Shown here: positions 36,811-48,126 of the stretch, piece after piece | Numbering within the stretch: position 1 is the first letter of the stretch | How the letters are laid out: every line of letters begins with the position of its first letter | Assembly: GCA_037178975.1 (NCBI GenBank) | Contig: JASJZH010000002.1 | Coordinates: 1,178,001 to 1,242,000 of the forward strand | Direction of reading: 5' to 3' | DNA from: Oscheius tipulae | Taxonomy: Eukaryota > Nematoda > Chromadorea > Rhabditida > Rhabditidae | DNA length: 64,000 nt | Program-made: the position numbers and the translations under genes | Notes under the pieces: model-generated | What the model saw: the letters and a program-made list of their open reading frames with translations, nothing else | Databases searched by the model: none | What the model was told of the DNA's origin: nothing

Positions 36811-37098
36811 TTATTGGGAATTTAAAAAAAGCACGGAGAATCTGTGAGAACAAAGAGAACAGCGAGCTTTCAAAGAAGGGACAGCGTCGCCATGGTAACC
36901 AGTGGTCAACAGCTGGAAATAGGCAAAGGGATAGAGGGAGAGGGAGAGAGACAGAGAGACAGAGACAGAGGATCCTACCTTCCCAATAACGTTGCTCATC
37001 CTGTCGAAGTGTTTCCACTGTCCGGGTAGCTGCCACTTTTCTTGTCTGATGAGAGAGAAGCGACGAAAGTTCCGATAGTAGAGCTTCGTGAAGTGCAT
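36811..37098 (-). CDS. candidate small upstream gene or uORF, 73 aa
   Basis: Two minus-strand exons (37098-36979 and 36912-36811) join in phase 0 at a GTAGGA donor and a TTTCCAG acceptor and give a 73-aa basic protein that starts with a real ATG and stops 15 bp before the IFT74 ATG. A second frame over the same exons is also open from 37126, so the coding frame is not certain. It could be an independent upstream cistron, an IFT74 leader exon pair with a uORF, or chance. No homologue is recognised. Confidence 0.33.
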   Translation of the reverse strand: MHFTKLYYRNFRRFSLIRQEKWQLPGQWKHFDRMSNVIGKVGSSVSVSLSLSLSLYPFAYFQLLTTGYHGDAVPSLKARCSLCSHRFSVLFLNSQ

Positions 37099-37447
37099 TA
37101 ATTACAAGTGTACCAGCAATTTGCAATTAATACTTCTGCAAACTGTAACCAAGTTGAAATCCGTTAACAAGTCAAGTGTTTTATCTCCAAATTCAGTCCA
37201 GAAGCAGCGACTCGTTTCTGTCGGAGCTGGCTGCCTTTTACTCTCGTCAGATCGTCTTTGCACAGTCTCTTCCTTTCATAATGGCTGAAGAACAAGGACC
37301 TAATGTCTTCCTCGTACAGGCCAATTACAGCGTAATCTATACTCTCACGTAGTAAGAGTCAATAGTAAGAGATCAGCTTGTCTAACTCTCTGTTCCGGTA
37401 GTCTCTCTCTATTTATGACTCTCCCTTTCCAGTTGTAGCCAAAAACT

Positions 37448-40400
37448 ATGTTTATGACTGTCGGGATACAACGGTTTGTTCTCTCTGACTTACACCCTCC
37501 ATGCCCCCGAAAAGGTATGCACAATCTTTTCGCCATCTCGAGAGACAGTTCTTTATGGCTGGCCCGACATCCCACTAACCCTCTTTCCACCAAAAGGACA
37601 TGGCAGGGTCACGGTTGAGAAAGCCCGGTCTCTCTGTCCCTCTCTCTCCCTGTTGCCGACTGGAGAGAGACCACCACCAGCAGCCGGCTTGAATAGTCAT
37701 GGTGTGTGGGGGTCTCTCTCTCTCTCTGTAGCCCAAATTGGGGCAGCCACCGCTAGCCGCGCAGATTACCGCCAGCCGGTCAACCTTCCGTCATCTTTCT
37801 CTCTCGCCTTTTTGACCTTTTTCTTCAAAGCTTGTTCTTTGCTATTCAAACAAGCCATATTTTACTTCTAGTCACTAACAGGATCTCTCCCATCGTACCA
37901 CTGGACTTCAGTTCCGGTACCTGTATCTAATATCCACCATTTTCGGACAGAGAACCTCATTTTCTGCTTTTACATGCTCTGCAAACTTGCGCAGGTAGAT
38001 AAAAATCTAAAATTTTGCAAAAAATAAAATCCTTGGAATATCATTTTCTAGACCTCTAAAACAGTCGTAACACTTTTGACTAGTTTCTAAGGCTCCGATC
38101 TAGATACTAACCGTGCCCATCGTTACTTGACTTGCCAGTTCGGACTAACTTTTAAACCAACTGCTGACTGGAGGTTACAATCTCTTGTGAGGTCTTTTTG
38201 GGTCGAAAAAAAGATTTTAGAGAGTTTTCATGCTTTGCAAGATTTTCATCTGCTCTATAAGCTTGCAGAACAAGGAAAAAGTGGATAATGTGTTCTTCGG
38301 TCAGAAAAATGGGTTTCTAGACATTCCTTCTAGATCAGTCTCTGACTCCATGTCACTCTGTCTCTCTTTGTCTCTCTGTTAACTTTCCTTCCGTATCTAT
38401 ATTTTGCTTTTGAAAAGATACAATCCCCTTGTGGCAGCGTCCATTGCGGCTGACACATCCAAAGGTCACTTACTCTCGCTCCTCCTGCCAGCCATCCCCT
38501 GTTGCGATCGCACGTTGTCTCATCCAAAATTTCAAAAAGCACAAAGTTCTATCAGAAAAAGTCAAACTTCCATCTTCTCAGCAACACGTTTTTGGCAGCT
38601 CCTGCGATCGCATTGGACCGGAAGGTCAATGTCAGTCTTGTCTTCCTCTTCGACTAACAGCTGTCATCCCTTTTGGGTTTGAAAGGTCTGGAAGAGGGAC
38701 CTAGCCAGTTCAGTCCATTATTAGTCTCAGGAGAGATAGGGTGAGACTTTTCCGAGATTCCGATAGAGCGATCTACGGTGCGATAAATTTTAAGATCAAT
38801 GGAATTGTGTAGTACTCTTGTCTCTCTGTCTCTGTATTTCAATGATCAAGCACGAATCTATCTCTTTCCCTTCCTATGTTCGAGCAGCTCATTCTATCCA
38901 TAGATCTCTCCCATATTTGCCTAGAACTGTCTCTCTTCCACGATCATCTGGTCAGACGCTTCACCTTGAAGAGATCCAGTAGGAAACTTGTGATCTGGTT
39001 ACTGCTTTGAAACAGTCCTCTGTCTCCGTAACTCTGTATCTCTGTCTCTCTCTCTCTTTTTCTGATTTTCTGTTTCTGTTTCTCTGTCTTTCTGTCTCTC
39101 CATATCTCTATCCCTTTCCAGTTACTTGTCCCCTTTGTCCACTCATTCTCAGAGACGGAAAACAGCTTGAAACAGGCGTCCAAGTGTTTACAGGAGCTCT
39201 CACTCCTTTGTCCAAAACACGCCCCCACGTATTTCTCACACGTTCTCCTTGTCCTAATACTATTTTGAGAATCCATTTGACTGGGTAATTCAAACAGCGG
39301 GAGACCTGTTTGTCTTGGTAAGTTTTAGTGTTTTCAAGCCCTTACAAACACTCAAAAGTTTGACACCAAAACACTGGGGGTCTCATGATTTGCAGGGAGG
39401 TCTAATTGAGGTTGACGTGAGGGCTTGTCAACAATAACAATTTGAGTGTTTTGAACGAGGAAAGGACACTTTTGAAAGTTCTTTCTCATAAGAAAATTAA
39501 ACGAGGCGTGTCTGTCCAAAGGCTAGGACCAGTTTCTCAGCATAATTTACGGGTCTCTCCCAAAAGGTTCCTTAATCTTCGAGACCGTCCTTTTTACTCG
39601 AGTTAGTCAGTGTAAAAAGTTTTTCATTGGGAGATGCCAAGTATTGATAGTGGCCAAACTGTTCCTTCCCCTCTGCAACCAAACCAGGTAGAGAGACATA
39701 GGGCAGGAGAGACAGAGAGACAGGCAGACCGGGAAACAGAGACACAAAGAGACAAAGATATGATCTGTACTCATCATTTTCGAAATAATCGCATTCTCAT
39801 ACTCGTTTTTAGCACTCTTAGTGGTCTCCTTTTTCGGTCGCCTAGATCAAGTTTAACAATCCATTATTTGTACTAACGCATGGGGTGAGACAGGCCAAAG
39901 AAGGAGCTGGGCAGTAGTAGTTCCCTCCTGATCTCATTACTCTTTTGAGAATTCTATTCCTTGGAAAAGAATGAATGGTGTTGAACACTAATAGGCTAGC
40001 CGGAGAGGTGTCTCCCGCGACCTCAACCCAGTTGTTGCGCCTCTCTCTATCCTCACTCTTGGTATCTTTCTAAATTCAGATGCCGTTTTAACGAACTCTG
40101 ATATGAAAAGGGGTAACTCCACTAGACTTTTTTCAATTCCCAATCATCTGTATCCAAGCTGACTCTTTCCCACTTCTGTTTCCTGGTCTCTCTGTTTCTC
40201 CTAGTCTAGAGTACGCCATTCTCTCTCTCCTTCTCGTCCTCGACTCTCGGGTTCCGCGCACCGGTTTGTTCTCACGCAAGAGGGGCAGGAGCGCGACTGA
40301 GAGAAACACAGTGGCTGGCCCGAACGTCGTCGCCGGACGTTAGCTTTTGTCTCATTTGCCATCTCCATTTCTTGTTTCGACCATCGATCTGTTTTGACTA

Positions 40401-41206
40401 TCAGTCTCAAAACCCTTTAACAGTGCTTACATGATTGATGTGCTTTCAGCCCGCTGCTGACCTTGGTCCTTCACGGTTCAGATAACGGTACAAGGGATTT
40501 GGGTTTTAGCGGATTCAGGTCATTTAGGGGACCATGACCAGTGATTATCCGGGGCTTGATACGCTTGACCATTACGCAACAATTACCCATACCAATTTGG
40601 GAGCGCCGAGTAGGAATGTTTCATTGTGCACGACTCCCATGGTCAGGAATACGTACTCTTCCAAAATGGTCTCATACACTCTCTCAAACTCTCTGTTTAT
40701 GTCCCCCTTCAAGCCCGGACTCGTTTTGATCTTCCTGTCTTGGAAAAGGGATGAGTCACTCTTTGGATTCTCCTGACTACCTCTCTCTCCCATCTTTCTA
40801 ACTGTCTTTCTCTCTGATCATAGGATCAAAGAGATATCTCTCGTCTAGATCCCTCCAAAACATGAAACTTGTTGTTTTGTAAACATGAGGACGCACGAGG
40901 AAGATGTAGACAGTTGATAAACGTCATGTACTCTCTTAGCGGGAGGAAGTCAGGCCATTTTCAAGACAGTTTCCTACACCGGACTGTCTCCGTCCACTTA
41001 CCTTTCATTGCCCAGTCTTGAACCCTCTTCATCCAGCGTCCGGCCTTACTCTAACTGTTTCTCTCAGTGGCATTGGAACAGAACAGTTACTTGACCCTCA
41101 GTTCTTTACCGTCCAGACCACTCAATGTCCCACCTGTCATTTGAAACCGAGCTACCTGTCGACTGTTTTTGATTGGATTGACTCTCTGTTCAGTATAATC
41201 AGATGA
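37448..41206 (+). CDS. candidate orphan gene, 8 exons, about 381 aa
   Basis: I do not recognise this protein. Eight open segments (37448-37514, 38418-38685, 38851-38978, 39122-39284, 39541-39687, 40450-40487, 40542-40609, 40940-41206) connect with matching phases (1,2,1,2,2,1,0) from ATG to TGA. The strongest exons are 2, 4, 5 and 8, the last open for 89 codons. A trans-splice-like acceptor (CTTTCCAG) lies 15 nt before the ATG. The protein has CxxC pairs that could bind zinc: CQSC (exon 2), CPLC (exon 4) and CPTC (exon 8). It has no signal peptide and no clear membrane segments, and ends in a hydrophobic WIDSLFSIIR tail. Exons 6 and 7 are short and their borders are guesses; a minus-strand open segment at 40597-40745 competes with exon 7. 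A 5S fragment lies in intron 1. Confidence 0.45.
38090..38146 (-). pseudogene. 5S rRNA gene fragment
   Basis: The complement matches the middle of the 5S genes at 44.7, 45.7 and 50.5 kb (from about TCCGATCTGGCAAG to GTACTTGGATCGGAG) with several substitutions; both ends are lost. In its 5' flank, at 38228-38275, lies a decayed foldback module like that upstream of the complete copies. Confidence 0.75.
38228..38275. repeat. foldback repeat linked to the 5S fragment
   Basis: Arms like GCTTTGCAAGATTTTCATC and GCTTGCAGAACA form a weak palindrome about 85 bp from the 5S fragment, on its upstream side. This is the same order as at the intact 5S copies. Confidence 0.5.
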
Positions 41207-41669
41207 TAGTTCCGGACGCGTACATTTTTCTGATCAGTTGTCCTTTAGAGTTAAGGGTACAGTCTCTTTCAGATGACCTTAACAGTAACTCTGTCTTCCA
41301 TTTTACTCTGCTCGATTTTTTCAATCCTGTTCTGTACTCTCATTATCTAAGACTCCAGCTCTGAATGTTGACTACGTACGAGGCTACTGGATAGTCAGTA
41401 CCAAAACTCTCTACCAGTCTACTAGAGAGTCAGTGTCCAATGGGTTTTTTCCTTGTTTCTCTGTCCGCTTGACTACCAGTTACCAAGAGTCAACTGTTCT
41501 ACATCTCTCCTTACTACCATTCCTAAACAATCTATAACTCTATTAGTTCCCATCTTCGACTAACTCTTCCCTTTTGGCTGATTATGATCTCCTTTCAGTG
41601 TCTCCACCAGCGAATCGACTGGTTTCTCGTTTTTTCGCCTTTCTCTCAAAACACATACTTGTCTTTCAG

Positions 41670-44600
41670 ATGTACCGGATATGTCTCCTTCTCTTCTTAT
41701 TAGTCACGACAAGTTCCGGCTCCCTGACAGAGTATGATGAGGAGTTCGTGCTAGACTTTCTGAACAGATCACAGTCTTTGTCTGTCAGTGAAGAGTGCAG
41801 GGAAAGTCTGGGAAAGGTGAGAAAGGGAGAGATCGGGGAACAAGTTCCATCGGTTTGGCGAAGCGGGAAACTGATTGAAGACAAATGATGCTTTTTCAGG
41901 TAAACACCTACCTTCAAGACTCGGACACTCTGGAAGACCAGAGAGTCTTTTACTTTCAGTCTTTTGGTAAAGGTAGAGAGACAACTCCGATTGAGAGATA
42001 GTGACAATTCAGGTCCTTCCCAACTCTTCCTGTCTAGGGACCAGGACAGATGGGTCTACAGAGGGTATGAGTGTCTTCTATCAGCTGGTGAGACAGTCTA
42101 CTCCAAGAGCGAGCATCCTATGCATTACTGTTACAACTATGATGATGGTCCGAAAGCGGTAGCTGCCTACTCTGTCTGTATCCCGTCGCCTTGTGCTGAC
42201 GACCATATTACGGTAAGTAAATGTCTCTGTCTCTGTCTCTGTCTGTCTCTCTGTCTTCAGCACCAACTTTCAGCTCCTCAAAGAATGGCGCAAAATGACC
42301 AAGCCATCAGAAGATGATCTCCCTATGGACTTCACTGACTGCACCCGCTCCCGACATGCTAAGCAATGGTTCGAGCAGTTGGTACCAGTAGCCGACCTGG
42401 CATTCAACCTCCTTTTGGTCGCCGTAGTTATCATGGCCACAATGTTCCATCATATGCGGGGAAATCAGGCTCGGAGCATGTCAGCACGAATACTGCTTGC
42501 CTTTTCGGCTAAAACAAATGCCGAGAATCTGATCAAGTTCCCCAAGGACCCTCAAAGTTGCATTACTTGTCTCTTCGGGTTCCGGTTCCTGGCCATGGTC
42601 TGGACCCTGGTTGGACACTCTTTCATCTTTGTCCAGGTCAGTCTCTCCTCTATTCTCTGTAAAAAAAAATGGTCATAGGCCTATCTGGAGAATGTCGAGA
42701 CCTATAAGGACGCCCTCGTCAACAACTTCTGGGACCAATGGATCACCAACTTTACCCTGAGTGTCGATGTTTTCTTGGTCATCGGAGGCTGTGTCCTGTC
42801 CTATACTTTCTTCAGGAAATGGCTCAAGGCCAATACAGGTACTGTCCAAGACCCCCTACCGTTCCAATAATACCCCAGAACCTGAACCGACATGGACCTC
42901 CTTCGGATTCTGGCTACGGTTCTACAGGCACAGGATCGTTCGTCTCTGGCCTGCCTATCTGTACACTTTGATGGCCGTGACCCTCCGGATTTCAGTAAGT
43001 TGACGAGCCAACTAGTTCTGGTCAGCTGATTGAAAATTGTTTCGCATGTTTGTCAGCATAGGAATTTGCCGACCCTCATCAGCCGAGGTCACTCGGTTTG
43101 GGACTGAACTCTATTTGAAGTGACGGGGGTGCCCAGTCTGCCCATGTACTTTGGAAACTCTGATAGTCCAGACAGATTGACAGTGACAGTGACAGTCTCT
43201 TCCTTCAGGTGACCCACTTCCACCCAATGTGGCCCCCAACCGACCCGGCTGTCCAATGTCCGAAGTACTGGTGGCAGAATGTCCTCTTCATCAACTCCCT
43301 GACCAACAACCGCTGTATGCCATGGACGTGGTACATTGGAACCGAGTTCATCTACTTCCTTCTCTCACCGATCTTCCTCCTCTTGCTTAGACAGTCGCCA
43401 CAGGTCGGACTAGGCTTCAGTGTGGCGGTCATAGCCATGTCGGCTGGTGCCAATACTGTGAAGATCCTGAATGAAAACTTCCCGCCCACCCAGTTTCTTT
43501 GGAGGCAACCTGAAATGTTCAACCTGAACTTCATCCAGGTACCGTAACTGCATTTGAAGTGGGCATACTGTTTCAGCACCACATTGAGTTGTACATCAAG
43601 CCCCAATACCGAATCGGACCCTACATAATTGGAATTCTGCTCGGTTACTATCTCGCCAAGTACCAGCGGGTGGCAGTCAAGCCGACCAGGTCACGGAGCT
43701 TCGTCGGCGAGTGTCTTTCTGCTTTCACAATAAGCTGGCTTTGGTTCCCTTGGTTCTGTAGAATAGACTTAGTTATTTCAGCTGTGGCTAACATGGTCAG
43801 ACTGAGAGACAAAGAGATGGAGAGATAGAGACAGAAAGACAAAGAGAGATAAAGAGAGACAGATAGAAGAAACAAGGTGACAGGGAGATAGAGAGACAGT
43901 GAACCTAACCAAGCTTGCCATTCTTAGTTACTTTTTCTTGTAACGTGTGCCTAACCAGGCTACTTCCAGTTGGAGGATGGCTCTTCGGCGGAGCCTGTCT
44001 CTTCTTCGGACTTTATGGACTCTATCCTTCTCTCCAGGCATGGAATTGGCCCCTGTATCACATCATTTTCGGAACTATTCATAGGTAAACAGGCTTTTCA
44101 TTTCTATCTACGTCCAATTTCTAGGGACGTCTTTGCTGTCGGCATGGCCTGGTTGATCTACGCCTGTCACACCGGACTGGGTGGTCCAATCAACTCAGCA
44201 CTATCGGCTAAATTTTTGGTTCCACTTTCCAATTTGAGCTACTCGGTGAGAGACACAGAGATAGAGAGAGACAGAGAATTTTAGGCCTACCTCTTCCACA
44301 TGATCCCGGTCGTTTTGACCTATCTTCTCGTCCCATTCCCTCTTTGGTTCGACAGCAAGTGGCCTATCCTGGTAAGCATTTTTATTTCTGTAATTAAAGC
44401 AAATTTTTCTGGCTAGGAAATGGTCTAAAAATTGACAAAGTACAAAATATGGCAAAAGTTTTCTAGGATACGGTAAGGGGACAGGAGACTTCACTTGACA
44501 AAACGCGAGAAAGAGGTTGGAGCAAACTGGAGTGTCTTTAGTTGTCAAAACTTGACAAGATCTATGATTGTCAGGAAGCGTTTTTTTTGAAGCAAACATT

Positions 44601-45202
44601 TTGCAACTTTACAAGATTGTCGAGAGTTCAAAAACCCCTTCTTCTGAAAGCATTAAAAAACAAGCAAAAAAAAAGTAAAAAAGCTTACGACACCCGGGAT
44701 TCCCAAGCCGTCTCCGATCCAAGTACTAACCGGGCCCAACGTTGCTTGACTTGCCAGATCGGACGGGACGGCGTACTTTCAACGTGGTGTGGCCGTAAGC
44801 GATTTTTCGAGTTGCTGCACGAATCGCTAGCTAGAGCACCAATTTCCATCACTAGCCCTTTGAGCGATTTTTTCCAGACCAAAGAAAGCATTTTCGAGCT
44901 CAGCGATCAATTACAAAGTTTCCGCACTTGATCTTTTCTACTTTGCAGAACATCGCAAAGCCAAAACATGCTTTCTTGGGTCCTAAGCTGTTTTTTCTGA
45001 ATAAGTTGCCGAATTTCAGGCCCATTGTGTCGCCCAGCTGGCCATCTCCTACTTCTTTGCCATTCTGTGCTATCTCTGCATCGAGATGCCAGCCGCCAGC
45101 GTAGAGCGGATCCTCCTCTCACCACGTCCCAAGACAACCCTGAAACCGGTACAGACAGCCGACTCTGAGCTCCAGCTGAAGCCAGCTTCGCCGCAACTCT
45201 AA
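41670..45202 (+). CDS. NRF-6-like multi-pass acyltransferase (acyltransferase-3 family)
   Basis: Twelve exons (41670-41816, 41900-41966, 42013-42212, 42274-42636, 42679-42838, 42879-42994, 43209-43538, 43577-43689, 43959-44084, 44125-44245, 44285-44371, 45020-45202) join in frame to 670 aa. Residues 1-18 are a signal peptide. The N-terminal NRF domain (about 30-160) has paired cysteines and the GYECLLSAG element. From about 200 the acyltransferase-3 domain follows with roughly 11 membrane segments: RHRIVRLWPAY, CPKYWWQNVLFINS, PWTWYIGTEF, YRIGPYIIGILLGYYLA and LSNLSYSAYLFHM, all family landmarks. C. elegans NRF-6/NDG-4 relatives act in lipid or drug uptake; the substrate here is unknown. The acceptor CTTTCAG abuts the ATG. 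The last intron (44372-45019) contains an antisense 5S gene, and the start of the last exon is duplicated in inverted order downstream. Confidence 0.9.
44682..44800 (-). rRNA. 5S ribosomal RNA (intronic copy)
   Basis: 119 nt in reverse orientation, matching the nematode 5S sequence over its whole length: GCTTACGGCCACACCACGTT start, internal control region with GGCAAGTCAAGCAACG and GGATCGGAGACGGC, and end GTCGTAAGCT able to pair with the 5' end. It is followed downstream by T runs, a pol III terminator. It sits inside the last intron of the acyltransferase gene, antisense to it. Confidence 0.9.
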
Positions 45203-45395
45203 AGAAGTCTGCAAGATTTTGAATACTACGAGTCCTTTAATAACTAGTCCACAGACTTCTTCTCTTTGATACCTCCCGCCTCTTTTGGGAGAGAACGTGT
45301 GCTTTAGCCTTTGGTCCGGGACAGATGCTCATTCCGTCTTTCACACACAGTCCTCCCCACTTTTCTTTGTATTTTGTACACGGTGAACACACGAT

Positions 45396-45401
45396 AATAA
45401 A
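45396..45401 (+). terminator. poly(A) signal AATAAA of the acyltransferase gene
   Basis: AATAAA 194 bp after the stop and about 22 bp before the right arm of the inverted repeat. The inverted copy therefore begins just past the expected transcript end. Confidence 0.6.
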
Positions 45402-45422
45402 GTATTTTCACTTTATTTTTTC

Positions 45423-45516
45423 GGATCCGCTCAACGCTGGCGGCTGGCATCTCCAGAGATAGCACAGAATGACAAAGAAGTAGGAGATGGCCAGCTGGGC
45501 GACACAATGGGCCTGA
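45423..45516 (-). pseudogene. inverted copy of the first part of the acyltransferase last exon
   Basis: Reverse complement of 45020-45113 with a few changes, including the splice-acceptor side. It encodes only a membrane segment and the following few residues and has no other exon nearby, so it is a non-functional partial duplicate. Confidence 0.8.
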
Positions 45517-45568
45517 AATTCGGTAACTTGTTCAGAAAAAACAGCTTAGGACGCAAGAAAGTATGTTT

Positions 45569-45655
45569 CGGCATGTTCTGCAAAGTAGAAAAGATCAAGT
45601 GCTAAAACTTTGTAATTGATCGCTAAGCTCGAAAATGCTTTCTTTGGTCTGGAAA
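45569..45655. repeat. foldback module upstream of the 5S copy at 45726
   Basis: ATGTTCTGCAAAGTAG faces AAAACTTTGTAATTGATCG, followed by the extension GAAAATGCTTTCTTTGG seen also at 15.3 kb. It lies about 70 bp before the 5S gene. Its mirror copy is in the left arm (about 44880-44965). Confidence 0.65.
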
Positions 45656-45725
45656 AAATCGCTCAAAGGGCTAGTGATGGAAATTGGTGCTCTAGCTAGC
45701 GATTCGTGCAGCAACTCGAAAAATC

Positions 45726-45844
45726 GCTTACGGCCACACCACGTTGAAAGTACGCCGTCCCGTCCGATCTGGCAAGTCAAGCAACGTTGGGCCCGGTTAG
45801 TACTTGGATCGGAGACGGCTTGGGAATCCCGGGTGTCGTAATTT
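45726..45844 (+). rRNA. 5S ribosomal RNA (copy in the right arm)
   Basis: Near-identical to the copy at 44682-44800 with an intact internal promoter. The last four bases differ (ATTT instead of AGCT), so the terminal helix with the 5' GCTTACG is weakened; a long T run follows. It may be transcribed, but the mature end is impaired. Confidence 0.85.
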
Positions 45845-45860
45845 TACTTTTTTTTTTACA

Positions 45861-48126
45861 TAAGAGTTAGTGCAAAAGTGATTTGGATAGACTACTTGAA
45901 TAAAAAAGGCAACGTGACTAGGGTAGAAAATAAGAAAGAGCAGCCATCCAGGGCGAGCAGCAGGCGCTAAGTGAGCACTAGGTGGTGCTTGTCAAGTCCT
46001 GTCAGAATTTATCTCTCGACAAGACAGGAGAGGCGCTAATCTTCAGAGAATTTTCAAAAGACAAAAACTGAAGAAATTGGGGACAAAGGGGACAATCGCT
46101 TTTGGCTATCAAAAACTTGCACAGTGTCGCTGTCAGATTCAAACAAGGCTATTTATAGCGGGTAATCTCTCTTCTCTCATCCCATTCCCTCATCCACGTA
46201 AACCACTTTTTCTGTTTATGCCCCTTGTACTCTCTCCACGCGGGTCTCATGAACCAGACGCTCTCTCTCTCAACAACTACAATTATCCCACAAAGAAGTG
46301 GCTGAAAACAAAATTTGTATGCTATCTTTTTCAGTGATTTGTGGTTCCTTTTAGATTATAGTCTCTCGTATAGCTATGACAGTTTTCTAAGAAGAGGGAT
46401 ACACTTGAGTTACCGTCAACAAAAGAGGGCATTGGAAGCCCTTCCGCCAAAATAGGCCTCAATTAGGCTATGTCTCTCTGTATCTATCCCCACGAATCCC
46501 CGCAAACACTGAAAGCGTAACAAGACATGCAATGGTCTATCACGCGAGTTCGAGCCCAAGAAGGACAGGCGGCTGCTTTCACACATGATTAGAAGCAATC
46601 AGCAGTTACGAAAGAAGGAAAAACTTTCGAAATTGGATAGATCTATAACTGGATCGCGGTGCATAGGAGCTATATGAAGTATTGCATCATAGAACGCAAT
46701 TGAATTGAAGTTGTGACGACAATTTTTGGTCGGAAATAGGGTAATGGCTCTCTATAAAAGAAGGTTTCAATGCGCACTCACTCATAACTTTCATGTCTCT
46801 CTGTCTCTTTGTTCTCTTGTCATTAGGAAATGTAACGACGCGAAAGGCTAGAATTTAAAGCACCTCCCATAGAGACATTCTTTCAGCTCTTGGTCATTTT
46901 GTACTCGAAGACCCCTTTAGATCTCCAAACCCAAAGATTTTTGGGACCTCTTGTCTTTTTGTGATCGGTACAGAGTACAAGCTTCCTCAGATGACCGACA
47001 GTCGTTTTCCCGCAAAACGCCTGTACTTTCCAGGTCACATACCAGATGTCTTTTCCTCTTCATAGGTATACTCTTTGAAGAGTCGTTGAACCAGAAAAAT
47101 ACTGAAAGAAGGCATCTGTCACATGACAAATAATTGCTGTGATCTAAAGTTGCTCTTTTCAGCAGTTAGTCACACTGCTCCTGTCAATCTGTTAATCTCA
47201 AAATCCTCGTAACTTATCTTTTTCTAACTCTGTTACTCTATTCCTGTCAGTTTTTCCCTGTGTCTGTCCCTAGACACAACAAAGAGTTTCTAACCCTTGA
47301 ACTTCACAAACCACGAGAGATCTGGTGAACTACGAAGTTGGCTTGTCAACTTAGTATCTTGAACTCAGAGCAGCCAGCCACCTTGATGTATTGCTAAGGG
47401 TCGCCACTTCGAATCACACAACTCAGGTTCGAGTCCAACCTGCGGTAATGTCTTTTCTACACTTTTTTATGCTAGAATAGGCTGAATCAACGCTAAAACA
47501 TCCGTTCCCGTCTTTACTTCTGTTAACATTGGAGTATCTGAAATTATGAGTGCTGGACCGGACCAGCCCGGAATTTGCAACCCTGGCTGTAACCGTCTCT
47601 CTATCTGTCTATAGTATGCTGATGCCAAAACAATTTACCCCTAGCTCCGAAGGTTCAGCAATTTCTCCGCAGGTTGAAAAATATTGGATGGTTAGGATGG
47701 ATTAGTCCCCAAATTCCTATCCTCTGAATTTTTGTAAGATATATAAGTACCGGATACTTCCCCTTGTCTCCCAACGTTCCTCTCTCATTTCCTTGTTTTG
47801 TATCCCCAGGAGTTTCAAGTTTGTATCCCTCCACTCAATCTTATCCAGCTGCAACTGTTTCCGCTCTCAATAGTCAAATTGAATAATAGACTTGGTTAAC
47901 TTTGCTCTGAATAATCTTCCACAAAGTTTCTATGAGTTCTAACTCATTGTTCGTTAGATTCTTGGCTCATACTCTGGAATCTAGACACTGAACAAGACAA
48001 ATTATGTTGTCCTTGTCTCTGTCCCTGTGTCTGTCCCTAGTCTCACTACAACTTTTCGTATCTTCTCGTCTCTCTGCATCCGACCACAAATCCTCCCTTC
48101 CCTTCAGGTCTTCCTCCCGAGTCGTC
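45861..48126. other. intergenic between the acyltransferase and the next (+) gene
   Basis: Contains one copy (46371-46480) of a 110-bp repeat also found inverted at 51921-52030. The rest is AT-rich single-copy-looking sequence with small chance ORFs. A B-box-like GGTTCGAGTCC near 47425 has no tRNA fold around it. Confidence 0.4.
46371..46480 (+). repeat. 110-bp dispersed element, copy 1
   Basis: About 90% identical to the reverse complement of 51921-52030. Both begin at TAGCTATGACAG and end at AATTAGGCTATGTCTCT, merging into a CTCTGT tract. No terminal inverted repeats are obvious. Confidence 0.75.

Larger units (their letters stand above)
44665..45860. repeat. large inverted repeat around the acyltransferase 3' end
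   Basis: The left arm 44665-45113 and right arm 45423-45860 are reverse complements of about 440 bp with high identity (a few substitutions and small indels). Each arm contains, in mirror order, a 5S gene, about 100 bp of flank, a foldback module and the first 94 bp of the acyltransferase last exon. The 309-bp spacer is the rest of that exon, its stop and its 3' UTR. Confidence 0.88.

Noticed and set aside
40597..40745. minus-strand open segment with good composition opposite exon 7 of the candidate gene
   Set aside because: It has a plausible donor (GTATGG), but I found no partner exon on the minus strand; recorded only as a competing reading.
44542..44931. 129-codon ORF and similar ones at 45595-45841 and 50516-50737
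   Set aside because: They read through 5S rRNA genes and their flanks; the repeated peptide in all three is translated 5S sequence.
47395..47450. tRNA B-box-like GGTTCGAGTCC
   Set aside because: The B box is perfect but no cloverleaf can be drawn around it: no acceptor pairing and no A box at the right distance.
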